DNA from: Paraspadella gotoi
Taxonomy: Eukaryota > Chaetognatha
Reading direction: 5' to 3'
Assembly: GCA_051294375.1 (NCBI GenBank)
Contig: CM119267.1
Span: 19,504,709 to 19,568,708, forward strand
DNA: 64,000 nt
Both the position numbers and the translations under genes were made by a program. Positions 12,801 to 27,178 of the stretch are shown here, one piece after another. The number at the start of each line of letters is the position of its first letter. The first letter of the stretch is position 1. The notes under the pieces were generated by a model. The model was given only the letters and a program-made list of their open reading frames with translations. It had not been told where the DNA came from and searched no databases.

Positions 12801-13925
12801 ATTATAACATTATAACACTTTCCTATTAGGAAATACTTCGTGTCTCCCAGTTTCTCATTCATCCATGCCCATGGCGCCGTACTTCTGCAATGCCACAAAT
12901 ACTGAGCAGAAAAACGTCTGGGCTTTTAGCTTTTGTCCCTCCCCTTACGCTTGGATATCGACGGGTAATGTAAATTTTTTGGTTAAATCTATAGCGTCTA
13001 GGAATCGAAAAATATATATATTAAACTGAAATAATAAATTCATACTATTTTCTCAGCCGCGATGGTTCTCTACCTCATGTTTTTTGCTCCCGGACTTGGT
13101 CCGATGGCTTGGACGATCAACGCAGAGATATATCCAACGTGGGCAAGATCAATGAGCAACGGGCTTGGTGAGTGCTGACTGCTGACTGCTGAGCATACAT
13201 ATTTTTGTTTCATTTGCGCCGCTGTATTGGAGCGAGACTTAAGTCTGAATGTTTGTCCCATTTACACGTTTAAATACGTATAAATATAATCAGAAAAACA
13301 ATTTTAAATAATATTTGATTGTCAGAAGATGTTCCGGGAGACGCTATTTATACTACATATGTTTTATATTTGTGTAGTCGTTAGAAAACCAACTTCAAAT
13401 AATTACTTTCCAATACGTTTTTTAAAAAAAAATATGCAAACGAATTTTGAAACGAGTCTCGTAAAAAAAAAACAAATGATCACTTCGCGCGTTCTCGTTT
13501 CATACTTTATATCCCCCTATTCTTCAGCCGCGTCGACGAATTGGTCGTTCAACCTCCTCATCTCGATGACGTTTCTCACGCTTTCCGAAGCTCTGACTCC
13601 TTCGGGAGCCTTTTTGTTGTACGCCGCCTTCGCTACTTTGGGATTTCTCTTCCTCTTTTTCACTTTACCAGGTTGAAATGTGGCCGTCGTTATTTGCCTT
13701 TGTTTCCTTCGCGATTCCCGACGTGCGGTCGGCGTAAACGGGGAAACATGGCTTTCCTCTTTTCTTTTCTTTTTTTTTTTTTTTTTGATTGACGGTTTCT
13801 TTTTTCTTTTTTTTTCAGAAACTCGCGGAAAAAGTTTGGAGGAAATTGAACAATTGTTCGCCACTGGATCCCTGATCTCGAACAGAGGTTGCGGCTGTGA
13901 CGGCGGCGGAAGTGGCGGTAGTTAA
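9851..13925 (+). CDS. SLC2A13: Proton/myo-inositol cotransporter (SLC2A13/HMIT type), 11 exons, 615 aa
   Basis: Exons: 9851-10181, 10437-10681, 11504-11699, 11879-12012, 12114-12213, 12346-12498, 12566-12757, 12830-12964, 13057-13167, 13528-13671, 13819-13925. All junctions are GT-AG and the phases agree, giving 1,848 nt (615 residues plus TAA). Family knowledge: major facilitator sugar porters with 12 membrane helices that import myo-inositol with protons. Visible signs: GFLFGYDTG in helix 1 (81-89), GRR (135-137), PETPRW (248-253), QQICGIN (323-329), DRIGRR (373-378) and [12 protein letters not shown] near the C-terminus (580-591). The large loop after helix 9 has a cysteine cluster (Cys424, 430, 433, 439, 442, 455, 470, 486), a feature of SLC2A13 that ordinary glucose transporters lack. 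The acidic N-terminus holds a dileucine motif (E39 to L43-L44) like those used for endocytic sorting. The length is close to human HMIT (about 650). The ATG at 9851 is the first in frame with helix 1. Substrate is inferred from family only. Confidence 0.93.
10790..10950 (-). mobile_element. tRNA-derived SINE-like sequence in transporter intron 2
   Basis: On the minus strand an A-box-like TGGCTGAGCAGTG (about 10930-10942) precedes a B-box-like GGATTCAATCCC (about 10882-10893) at tRNA-like spacing. It lies in the 822-bp second intron of the transporter, the largest intron, so insertion may account for that size. The body beyond the tRNA-like head is not resolved and the ends are approximate. 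Confidence 0.45.
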
Positions 13926-14007
13926 AGCGTAGTTTTGTTTTAAATTAGCTTAATTATTAATATTATTATAAAACGGTTATTTCTTAGACTGGTTATTTTC
14001 AAATTGC

Positions 14008-14013
14008 ATTAAA
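14008..14013 (+). promoter_or_regulatory. Possible polyadenylation signal ATTAAA of the transporter gene
   Basis: ATTAAA, the commonest variant of AATAAA, lies 83 nt after the stop codon. This would give a short 3' untranslated region. No cleavage site was verified. Confidence 0.35.
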
Positions 14014-14092
14014 CGTTAGATATTGTAGAATTGATAGAAGGATGAAATTTGAAAAACGGGTTTGGTTAAAAGTCATTGCCACGCTGTGACTG

Positions 14093-14177
14093 TTTGTTTG
14101 TGGTGAGCTCTTACCTTCAAACGTCTCTNNNNNNNNNNCTGTTTGTTTGTGGCAAGCTCTAACCTTCAAACGTCTCT
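14093..14177. repeat. Direct repeat split by a 10-N gap
   Basis: The roughly 38-bp sequence starting CTGTTTGTTTGTGG and ending CAAACGTCTCT occurs immediately before and after the gap at 14129-14138 with three mismatches. The two contig ends probably overlap, so the gap may be negative and the duplication false. A true short tandem repeat is the alternative. Confidence 0.6.
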
Positions 14178-15553
14178 GTTTTGATAGTCTTTACTTTAGT
14201 CAAGCATTTGGAACTACGGATCCTGCGCGTCTGGATCCAGTCACCATTCACCTATATGAGGATTTAATTGTACATTTTCTGACTTTCTCGATATTGTCAC
14301 GTTAAGCTAAGCCTTAGCGGAAGGTAGGTTTTCCAACAAGTTAGCGCCCAGAATTCTGGCTTAAGAAATATTCACTCGAGCGCAATGAATTTATACGAGT
14401 TGGCTGAACTGGCCTCAGGCGACAGAGCGAACCGAGGAAAGGAACGTAAAAAGACAATCGGACCTCGCTTGCGATGGAGTTTTTAAAGTCGTTTGAAGGG
14501 ATTTGCGATCGTGGATGGGCGAGAGAGGGATAAGTTAAAGGTGAGTGAGTGAAGGAGATGCTGTGATGAATGTGAAAAACAGGGTAAGGAAATATAAACA
14601 GAAAACATCTCCCGACGGGACGTGAGTGAGAATGTGAGGGTGAAATTAAATTTGGTGAACGAGAAGAAGGTTATTTTGTGTGTGTGTATGTGAGTTGTGA
14701 GCAAGCGTGATAGCAGACTAGTCTAAGTGAGAGAGAAACTGAAATTGCTTTTAAAAAAAGGAATTAGTAATACGATAAATGGTGACTGTCGCAAGATAAC
14801 AAATTTAATAATACTCACGTCAAAAAAATCTTTTTTTAAAAAAATCCATCTGCTCTCTTCATCCCCTTAACTAATGATTCGCGAAGAAAGAATAAAAAAA
14901 AAAGAGAGAAGAGAGAAAATGAGGAAATACAGCTGATGACTTGATTCGAAAAAGAAAAGAGAAAGAAAAAAAACGGAGAGAAAAAAAGGAACAATAAAAA
15001 CAGAAGGAAAAAGAATGAAAATGAGGAAAATAATGATGAATAAAATTAAAGGCTTTTGTTGACGGGAGAGGGAAAAAGAAAGGGAGAAAAAAGAAAAGGT
15101 GAAATAATTTTTTTTTATTCTTTTTTTTTTCAGTTTTACGAGAAAAAAAAATACTAGGAGACAAGTCAACGAGGGTTAGACTAATTTATAGAGGGAGATA
15201 AAAGAGCCGGAGCTGCCGGCTGCCGGGCGTTCGCAACAAAAGAGGCGAAACTTTGTTTTGTACAACTTTCTTGGGTTTTTTTTTTTTTTCTCAATCGGTT
15301 CAAAAAGGACGCGTTTCTTCTTTTTACAATCTTTATAGTTCATTTTCTACTCGTATAACTATTTTATAAAAGGGTCATTGCTTCCCAATTGATTCAACTC
15401 GGTTAATAATTAGCTCGCCTCCCTGGAACTAACGATCTCTTTTCGAGCTTTTTAAAGAAAACGCGTAACTTTTTACGATGCTCTAAAATATAACGAGTAT
15501 TAACTCCAATAATGCAACGCTTGCCTTTAATAACTTCGCTTTTTCAAAATGGC
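14178..15553. other. Intergenic DNA between the two convergent genes
   Basis: No gene recognised. 14880-15130 is purine-rich on the plus strand; Phe-rich reverse frames there are low complexity. The 3' ends of both flanking genes point into this interval. Confidence 0.5.
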
Positions 15554-15715
15554 GCATCGCTTCTCAAAAAATATCGCATTGCGTCTTAAAAAATGACGCA
15601 TCGCTTCTCAAAAAATGATGCATCGCTTCTCAAAAAATGATGCACCGCTTCACAAAAAATGACGCATCGCTTCTCAAAAAAATGACGCATCGCTTCTCGA
15701 AAATGAGGCTCCGCT
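15554..15715. repeat. 22-bp minisatellite, about 8 units
   Basis: The motif GCATCGCTTCTCAAAAAATG recurs with starts at 15554, 15576, 15598, 15620, 15642, 15664, 15687 and about 15708, a period of 22 bp. The unit differs between copies by one to four bases. A 74-residue reverse frame across it is a by-product of the repeat. Confidence 0.85.
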
Positions 15716-15823
15716 TCTCCCATCCGCCCTCTCGGCGCCCATTTCGATTCAGAACCGCTTCTCGTCGTGATTTCCCGTTTTTCGCCATCACTAACGACAT
15801 CTTTTCCCATTTCCTAATTAATT

Positions 15824-15833
<10 letters not shown>

Positions 15834-15885
<52 letters not shown>

Positions 15886-15896
15886 CTCTCTCTCTC
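15834..15896. repeat. (CT)n microsatellite
   Basis: About 60 bp of CT repeats with one TTTTT interruption near 15881. Confidence 0.9.
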
Positions 15897-16032
15897 AACT
15901 TATATTCAAGAAAATTAAAGATTACCAAAACTGAGAAAATGAAAAAAAAATTTTCAGATTTATTACCAATTACTGAAAGCTTCTCCAATCTTTAAATATA
16001 ATTTTATTAATAAAATAAAAACTAGTTTGGTA

Positions 16033-16418
16033 CGTTACCATCTAGAAAAAAAGTATATCACATTTTTAGTAGAGGATCTCTATTCGAAAACTTGTTTGAT
16101 TTTTATTTGGCAATGCTCATGGCATTGCATTTTTTTTTTGTTCAAAAAAGTGCCATTATACTATAATGGCACTTTATAGCTCTCAGAAAATAGGGAAAGA
16201 CGCGCAACATAAATATTGGGGCTGAAAAGAATCGCGTTAAAGGTGTGGAAAACCATTTCACCGTCATACCTCGATTCGCTGTATAAGAACATACCCAGAT
16301 AAATGCAGGCAGTACTCGATGCCGAGGGAGGGCACACTAAATATTGAGAAAGTTTTTCCCTATGTTTAGTATAGTTTTTATTGGATGAATGAATTTTTCA
16401 GCAATTATGAGATATACT
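16033..16418 (+). mobile_element. Non-coding interspersed repeat, copy 1 (partner 20214-20713)
   Basis: Shares with 20214-20713, in the same orientation and order, the motifs GTTACCATCTAG, AAGTATATCACATTTTTAGT, GATGCCGAGGRAGGGYACAC and TTTTATTGRATRAATRAA. It contains a perfect 29-bp palindrome at 16147-16175. No coding capacity. It lies just downstream of the protease stop codon, so it may sit in or near its 3' end. Probably a MITE or SINE-like element; type not determined. Confidence 0.6.
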
Positions 16419-16529
16419 TTTTTTTTCCTAGATAGTAGTTCAAATTAATATAATATAATATATATATATATATAATATAACAGATTAGCAATGAGCAAGG
16501 AGACTTAACGAGAGCAAGGGACTCCGAAT

Positions 16530-20016
<3,487 letters not shown>

Positions 20017-20103
20017 CGATTTACGTATGACAATAATAATGATTAAAATGATAATAATATAAATGCGCGAATTTGTTTTGAAGCAGAGCCGATCCGGTTG
20101 ACG

Positions 20104-20112
20104 CTTTATATA
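20104..20112 (-). promoter_or_regulatory. Putative TATA box of the cathepsin gene
   Basis: The minus strand reads TATATAAAG 88 nt upstream of the start codon, a fitting distance for a transcription start near 20080 and a short 5' untranslated region. No other promoter element was identified. Confidence 0.45.
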
Positions 20113-20213
20113 CTGAGACTAAAGACCTAACTGCGAAGATAAAGTAAACCACAAAACCACGAAACTACGATTTATTACGACTCAAGGGGCGTAAGGGGTT
20201 ACATTCATGGAAT

Positions 20214-20713
20214 CAGTTACCATCTAGGCAAAAAGTATATCACATTTTTAGTGGAGGATATCTACTAAAAAAATTTGATCGATTTTAAAAAAAATCAAAA
20301 TGTTTCAGAATCGTTTAGAAGTTACAGAAAAAAAAATATCGCTCCTTCAAATAAAAATAGCTAAAAAAAATTTATTTAGGTATTAAGTTATTTATTTTTA
20401 TTTCAAATTGAGTTAGTTATTTTTGTTAATTTAATTTACCGCACTTTTTTTTTGTGCCATCATAGTTCTCAGAAAAAAAGTGAAAAACGCAGCAATTTAT
20501 TATTAATACACTTGGACTCAGTTGTTTCACCATAATAAAATTTTTAATGGGATACAACAAATCGAAATCATTTGACCTGGCTCCTCGCTCTGGAGGATCA
20601 AGAAGCTTGAATGATGCCGAGGAAGGGTACACCAAATACTCAGCATATTTTAACTATATTTTGTATATCTTTTATTGAATAAATAAACTTTTTAACAATT
20701 ATGTGACTTACTT
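20214..20713 (+). mobile_element. Non-coding interspersed repeat, copy 2 (partner 16033-16418)
   Basis: Same family and orientation as 16033-16418, with AGTTACCATCTAGGCAAAAAG at the left and GAATAAATAAACTTTTTAAC near the right. Its left edge is about 100 bp upstream of the putative TATA box of the cathepsin gene. The 29-bp palindrome of copy 1 is degraded here to GCAC-T(n)-GTGC. Confidence 0.6.
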
Positions 20714-21284
20714 GTAAAAACCATTAAGTAATAAATATTTAGACTTTGCATTTGAACTTTATCTTCGAAAGATATTTTGTAACAATTTTTTTCCGATAGT
20801 CTCCGACCATCAGTCACTTGCGAGCCATCAATAAAAAAAGAGATGAATAATTGAATATTGACAAACAAAGAGCGTTCGTTAACTATGTTCCGACTAACGC
20901 TGACAAAATCGATCCGATAGTCTGTTCCTAAATAAAGTTAAAAGATTAAATTAAATGTAATCAAATCAATTTCATTCCTCCACCCTCACCCCCCTTCGAG
21001 TCTACAGAGCTTTCGTTTCCATGGCGACGGAAGTGACGCTCTTTCTTCCTCTTCCACTTTTCCCTTTTCATACTTTTTCTCTAAAAAACTTCCTCCGCTT
21101 AATTTTTTTTTCCCCCTTTTTCGTTGTTATTCTTGTTTTCTTTGTTTTTTTTTCGTGTTTCTCATCTCGAGCTTCATTTTTCACTCTCTTTTCTTTCGTC
21201 CCCCCCCCTCAAGTTCTTTTTTTCTTTCTTGAGCATCGTCCATTGTTCTTCCTCTCTTTCTTCTCTTCTCCCGTCATCTTCTCC
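20714..21284. other. Intergenic DNA, nothing recognised
   Basis: AT-rich then pyrimidine-rich sequence leading into the three-copy repeat block. Long Phe/Ser-rich open frames (for example 183 residues from 21021) are low complexity. Confidence 0.5.
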
Positions 21285-21426
21285 TTATTTGTCATTCTCT
21301 GCTCCTTCCTCTTCCTCCTCTTTCATCCTCCCCTCCTCCTCAAACTCCTCAACCCTTTTTTTTTTTATTTTCGACTCCAGTCTCACCTCTATTTTTTCTC
21401 TTCTTCTCTCGTCGTCACGGCCAACG

Positions 21427-21429
<3 letters not shown>

Positions 21430-21508
<79 letters not shown>
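21430..21508. repeat. (CT)n microsatellite in block copy 1
   Basis: About 80 bp of CT repeats with one TTCT break. The matching run in the reversed copy is (GA)n at about 43015-43110 and in copy 3 is at about 46452-46550, with different lengths. Confidence 0.9.
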
Positions 21509-21512
<4 letters not shown>

Positions 21513-22086
21513 CTCTGGAGGATCTTGACTCCCATCGCCATCGAGGTTTACGTTCCAATTTACACGAAGTAAAAGTAACAAATTTCTTAAAGATCAACGC
21601 CTCTCCTTTTCTTCGATGTAACTAGACTTTTTTATGTGACATAGAAAATGTTTTCGTTTTCGCCCGCGGTTTATTTTCTTTTTTTTTTTTTTTTTTTAAA
21701 TATACTTCAATTTCAAACTTTTTTTTTTCTAAAGCTTCACTCCACCGCCGCAAGAATGGACCAATTTCCGCCAAATTCTTATTTAAACCCACCAAAAAAA
21801 AAAAAAAATTGGTTCCGCGAAAAGGATTTTTATTTCTTGGATTTTATTTCTTTTCTATTTTTTCCTTATTTTTTTTTCCTTATTTTTTTTTTATTCAAGA
21901 TTGGAGGTAGGAGCGTCGAAGCGGAAACGCTGTGTGTGGCGAATCCGGTTGGAGCATATGGCACAAGTCAAAAATTGAGAAAGAGTTTGCGGTGGAGGGG
22001 AGACGGTTGGGGAAGAGTAAGGAGCGGCGAGGGAGGAAAAGAGGTTGACGGAGGGGGTGTAGAGAGAAATGAAAGGGTGGAATAGA

Positions 22087-22223
22087 GGGGGAGAGAGAGA
22101 GAAGCAGAAGAGAGAGAGAGAGAGAGAGAATGAGAGAGAGGAGGAGAGAGGAGAGGAGAAGAGAGCAGAGATGGAGAGATGGAGAGAGAGTAGAGAGAGA
22201 TGAGAGAGAGAGAGAGAGAGAGT

Positions 22224-22273
<50 letters not shown>
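22087..22273. repeat. (GA)n-rich tract in block copy 1
   Basis: Nearly pure purine, GAGAGA with TGGAGA and TAGAGA interruptions. Corresponds to the CT-rich 42240-42400 and the GA-rich 47190-47345 in the other copies. Confidence 0.9.
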
Positions 22274-22275
<2 letters not shown>

Positions 22276-23244
22276 CAGCCAGAAGAAGGAAAATGAAAAG
22301 AAGAAAGTGAAAAGAAGGAAAAAAATATATCCTTTAAAACGAACTTTTAGAGGGATAAACTAAAACGACCAAGTGAACTTTGCACGTGTCACATGAGATA
22401 TTTTGGTTGCATAGTTAACCAGAACTAACAAGAGAGAAAAAAATAATCAGACGCTTTCGCCCAAATAATTTTTCGTCCAGAGCGAAAGAGAGAGAGTGAG
22501 AGAGAGGAAAAGGGATGGAAAGGGATACGACTTGAAGAATGTTGTCACGTTGTCACGGTGTCACTTTGTCACTTTGTCATTTTTGTCATCGTGTCAAATC
22601 CGCGGCGGCTGAGACCCCCGGCTCAAAAAAAAAAATGGTCGGGGAAGGCAAAGATGGCAGCACGAGTCTTCACGACAAATGGATTCGCCAAATGGATTTC
22701 CTCCGTCAAAAAATGGATTTGCTTCGTCAAAAAATGGAGTCGGTCCTTTTCACGCGACGAATGTGAAAGACGAAATCACTGAGGCTCACACTTAAGTTTT
22801 GATTCGAAAAAACAAATGAAGTATTTCGTTTTAAACGCTTTTATCTGTAAGGAGTACAATATTTGCTTTATCTTTTTATTTTTAAGCAGAGTTTTCATTG
22901 TCTTCTATCAAATGATAAATACTAAATATTTAGAAATATTTAGAATAAAATAAAGTTTGACGCTATCGCTTGGTCCCTAATCGCTTCCATCCTATCGAAC
23001 AGATGATGCCCATTACAATTTTGACGATAAATCTCACAAAATATTAAATTTCTTTTTGAAAACGATTTCTTCTTATTTTTTTTCTTTCTCTTCCTCTCTT
23101 TTTTATTTCGGTCATTTTTTTAATTTCACTGGAAGAAAAAAAGTTTTAAATTTCCGCTAAATTTTTTTTTATTTTTTCGTCGCTAATGAGTGACTTTCCC
23201 CCTGGAGGCGACCATAACGGGTATTCGCATCATTTAAACAGCGA

Positions 23245-23245
<1 letters not shown>

Positions 23246-23291
<46 letters not shown>
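23246..23291. repeat. (GAC)n microsatellite followed by a CGG-rich patch
   Basis: About 15 GAC triplets, then at 23340-23420 a GCGGCGGTTGCGG-type repeat. A 98-residue frame with a poly-Asp run starts at 23186, but the other two copies do not keep it, so I do not call it a gene. Confidence 0.85.
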
Positions 23292-23292
<1 letters not shown>

Positions 23293-24764
23293 AGTTTGGG
23301 TGTTGAGTGATTTACATGCGAATTACCTCATTCTGGTCGGCTGCGGCGGCGGTTGCGGTTCGGCGGTTGCGGTTCGGCGGCGGCGGTTGCGGCGGCGGTT
23401 GCGGAGGCGGCGTCTTCCCGGGAATCGTCCCGCGCTTTTCCGCGAAATCTTTTCGCTGGAAGAAAAGTGTGATCGACGCTGAGACGAAGAGAAAAAAAAC
23501 GAAAACAAAAGTAAAGCTGGAAATAAATGGAGAAAAAAAAGTAGAAGAAAATCATTGCCAAAACAGTTTGAAAAAAATGGCTAATAAGACCTAAATCCCA
23601 CACGGCGGGAAAGGATTTATATGTTGACATTAGAGAAATTGAAAACAAAAAAAACAGATGCAAACTAACGGTAGTAATATCTTTTTTTTAATTTTCCCCC
23701 TCTCTAATATTCTAATATTGTGGCGACGCTGACCGCGAATTCGCCACAATATCTTAATATTTAATTTTGATATTTACTCCCATGATTATTTTAATATTTA
23801 ATATTTAAAAAAATAATTTTTATTTTTTCTTCTTTTTTTTGTATCCTTCTAATTTTTTTTTTCTCTTCAATTCTCTTTCTTTTTCCCTTCCCTATCGAAA
23901 CTCCACTGATCCAATATATATTCCCCCTCGTCAATGCTTCCCCATCCTTTTCTCGAAAATTTAAAAAAAAAATAAAGTATTCGAAAAATCGTCATCTCGT
24001 TTCACCAAAAAAAAAACCCGATAGAAATCACACGCACAAAAAAATTGTGATTTATTTTACTTTTTTTTTCGAAAAAATTCTCATCTTTTTTCGCCTCGAG
24101 TTATAACTGCCTTTGTTCCTTTTTTTTTTGAAATATGCGCGCTCGTTTTCAGGAACAACATATATGACGACATATAGGGAGGCCGTTTCCTCTTCTCACT
24201 TTCCTTTCTTTTTTTTTCTTTTTTCTTGACTCTTCGCTGTCCCTATCCTCTCTATTTTCTACCCATTTTACTGATCGTTCGTCACTTAAGTTTTTTCCTC
24301 CTTTTGCCCATGTTCTTGGTTTTTTTTTTCTCTTAATTTTATTATCTTTTCTTTTTGTCTTGCTTTCCCTTTTTTTTTCCATTTTCTTATTTTCCACTTC
24401 GTCTTTCCTTTGCTGTTCCTTTTCGGTTTTCTGTTTTTCCTTTTCCTTTTCCTTTTCCTTTTCTTTTTATCACTTTATCTTTCCCTCCGGTTCCCCTTCT
24501 CTGTTCCTTTTCTGTTTCTTTTATTTCTTCCTTTCCTCTTTCCTTCCTCCTTTTTCTTTCCTTTCCTCCCATTTTCCCTCTTTTCTCCTCTTCCCAACTC
24601 TCCGCCTTATTTTTTTTCGATCTCCCTCACTCGCCGCGCGTTCTGCCCTTTTCTCGTATTCTTGTCGGAGTCTTTGCAATTAGACCCCGAATTATTTCTG
24701 GCCTTTTTCGCTTTCTGCGAACGATGACGACGACGAAGGAGAAGAAAACGACGACCCCGACGAC

Positions 24765-25290
24765 GAAGACGACAAAATTGACGTCTGCGCTTAGTCTAAG
24801 GAGGAAGACTAAGACGACGCAAAGATGGCGATAAAAAAAAACAGTTTTGATGACAAAGACGAGTTCACCGCGATACTTCCGATGACGCTATTAAAATGTC
24901 CCTGAAGACGGCGACAAAGACCATGAAGATGACAAAATTGACATCTGCGCTTAGTGTAAGGAGGAAGACGAAGACGATACAAAGATGGCGAAAAAAAATA
25001 TTTTTGATGACAAAGACGAGTTCTCCGCGATGCTGCTAATGACGCTATTAAAACGACCCTGAAGACCGTGACAAAGATGACCACGATGACAAAATTGATG
25101 ACTGCGCTTAGTATAAAGAGGGAGATAAAGATGACGCAAAGATGGCGATAAAAAAAACAGTTTTCATGACAAGGACGAGTTCACCGCGATACTGCCAATG
25201 ACGCTATTAAAACGACCCTGAAGACCGGGACAAATAAGACGACGATTACAAAATTGACGTCAGGGATGAGAAGAATACGACGACACTGAA
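24765..25290. repeat. ~158-bp tandem repeat, 3 to 4 units
   Basis: GACAAAATTGACRTCTGCGCTTAG recurs with starts at 24771, 24931, 25088 and, degraded, 25247 (spacing 160, 157, 159). Each unit also carries GATGGCGA, GACGAGTTC and ATGACGCTATTAAAA. Degraded matches are seen around 39340-39560 (reversed) and 50030-50560. Confidence 0.85.
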
Positions 25291-25813
25291 AATGACTATA
25301 AAAACTGTTTTTACGACAATGGCATTCTGACCACGATACTGCCGATGACTATAACATCCACGACAACGCTTTTATAACGACGAATACGGCGATTTAAACA
25401 ACGACGACAAAGACGACGACGAAAAACGAAGAACAACAACATGATCGACAACAACAGACGTCGGGTCTCAGGTTTTCCTCAGAGTCCTATAAACCCCGGG
25501 GATCAAAGCCGAGATCATTAGTATATATATTTTTTCGAGGTTCGAAAACTTAGCGGCTACAACGAAGCGAGTCCAATGTTTTTTTTTCTTTTTCTTTTGT
25601 CAGGGAAGTCTATTTGTTTTCTATTATATGAATACTTCTTCTTATGCTTTATTAGTCTAAGAATATCTGGTTTTACTAACCGCAATCGTTCCTTATTAGG
25701 GATCGTTTATGATATGACTTACTTTAAAACATCGATTTTCCCCCTCGAATGATACGCCACCCACTATTGATATTTATCCACGACGAGCGTCTTTTATTCT
25801 AAACCGTTTTACC

Positions 25814-25895
25814 GCTTAAGCCTTAAGCCTTAAGCCTTAAGCCTTAAGCCTTAAGCCTTGCCTTAAGCATTAAGCCTTAAACCTTAAGCCTTAAA
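25814..25895. repeat. (GCCTTAA)n heptamer array
   Basis: About ten head-to-tail copies of GCCTTAA, which read TTAAGGC on the minus strand. The nematode telomere repeat TTAGGC differs by one base less. Equivalent arrays lie at about 38341-38423 (reversed) and 51168-51255, both more degraded. Internal position and short length argue against a working telomere. Confidence 0.85.
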
Positions 25896-26795
25896 ACCTT
25901 CTCACTTCCCTACTTAGACCTTACCTTTCTTAGAACTACCCTTTTTCTTACCTACCCTTTCTGATCATGGGATCAAAAAAATTCCGGTAAAGGTTTTTAC
26001 ACGCCCTAACCCGTGACCATTCCCAAAGAAAGAAGCAAATGAAGCGACCGCCGGAACCAAACCAAATGAATCAAGCGATGCAAGCTAAACTGAAATAAAC
26101 AAACTAACAAGCTCAAAGTACAAACTAAAATAAACAAACAGTCAAAATTACACAAGTATATAGCACAAAATCCTTAGTACAACGAAAACCAAAAATAATC
26201 AACGCCAAAATGATTAAATCTAAATCAAAATGAATCAATTACTGGTAATTGATAAACCCATAATGAATCGATTTCCCCCCCCCCACTCGAAAACTCAGAA
26301 TAGAATTGAGCGGCAAAGATCCGTTGATCGGCGACCCCTTTACCAAATTTCGCTCGGACGCCCTTCGTAGCTGAGCGGGTTTTGTGGCCGCTTTTTCGCT
26401 CGGACAGGTTTTTCTTTTAGATCGGACAGTTTTTAATCCTTTCGTTCGAACAAGTTGGCTTTTTTGGTTGTACGTACGGGTTTAAAAATGTCGCTAATAG
26501 TAATACATATTCTATGTCTCTTTTACGGTCACGTCTTCTTTTTTCAATTTAGAAATGGTACAAAAACAAGATAAAGAAAGTAGCTATTCGGTATTAATAA
26601 TTTAATGGGTTTTTTTTTTGTATTGTTATATTTAATTTCATCCAAGGTGTGTGTTTTATATATACTATATCTGAGTAAACGCGTGTGTTTCCAGTGAGGA
26701 AAATAATTAAAAGAACGGAATTATTTTTATTCAATTCGTGGTTCGATTTTTAAGTTTCGCTCGAACCACAACCATGACATCCTATGAAAACAACA

Positions 26796-26828
<33 letters not shown>

Positions 26829-26994
26829 TCAACAAAACCATACCGAGTTGAGTTTCCCCAACACAACCCTACCGAAGGAACCAGATTCTCGGTTCGTGAC
26901 CTCCAAGATTTACTTCTTTTCCTTTCGGAGGAAAAAAAGTCTTTGTTGGTCGGAAGTCATTAAAAGCGTCGGACCCTTTCCTGAAACTCACTCT

Positions 26995-27086
26995 GAGTTT
27001 GTGAATCTCACTCCCAAATTTGTGAAACTCAGTCCTAAGTTCGTGAATCTCACTCCCGAGTTCGTGAGTCTCACTATGAGTTCGTG
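26995..27086. repeat. 21-bp minisatellite, about 4.5 units
   Basis: GAGTTCGTGAATCTCACTCCC and variants follow each other at 21-bp intervals. The same array appears reversed at about 37165-37270 and forward at about 52325-52425. Confidence 0.8.
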
Positions 27087-27153
27087 AACGAAGGCGTTCA
27101 ATAGAATTCCCGGTTCTAGATAAAATTGATCGTTGAAGAAGACCTTGTCCAAT

Positions 27154-27178
27154 NNNNNNNNNNNNNNNNNNNNNNNNN
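27154..27178. other. Assembly gap, 25 N, at a repeat edge
   Basis: Repeat block copy 1 ends here, while the other two copies continue with ACAAGGTC/TAGGCGGGC sequence. What follows at 27179 is unrelated, so the join may be a scaffolding choice. Confidence 0.95.

Larger units (their letters stand above)
21285..27153 (+). repeat. Three-copy ~6-kb block, copy 1 (forward)
   Basis: Collinear with 46319-52480 (forward) and with the reverse complement of 37110-43246. Landmarks in order are a (CT)n run, ATCAACGCCTCTCC, a gap-like T run, a GA-rich tract, ATGGTCGGGGAGG, a (GAC)n run, a CGG-rich patch, a T/C-rich patch, a 158-bp array, TTTTCTATTATATGAATA, a GCCTTAA array and a 21-bp repeat. No open frame is conserved across the copies. 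The block stops at a 25-N gap, beyond which the sequence is unrelated. It may be a large non-autonomous repeat or part of one. Confidence 0.8.

Noticed and set aside
23186-23482. 98-codon frame with a poly-aspartate run
   Set aside because: It comes from a (GAC)n microsatellite and is lost in the other two block copies.
24771-25290. Possible CRISPR-like array
   Set aside because: Units are adjacent tandem repeats without unique spacers, in a eukaryotic sequence.
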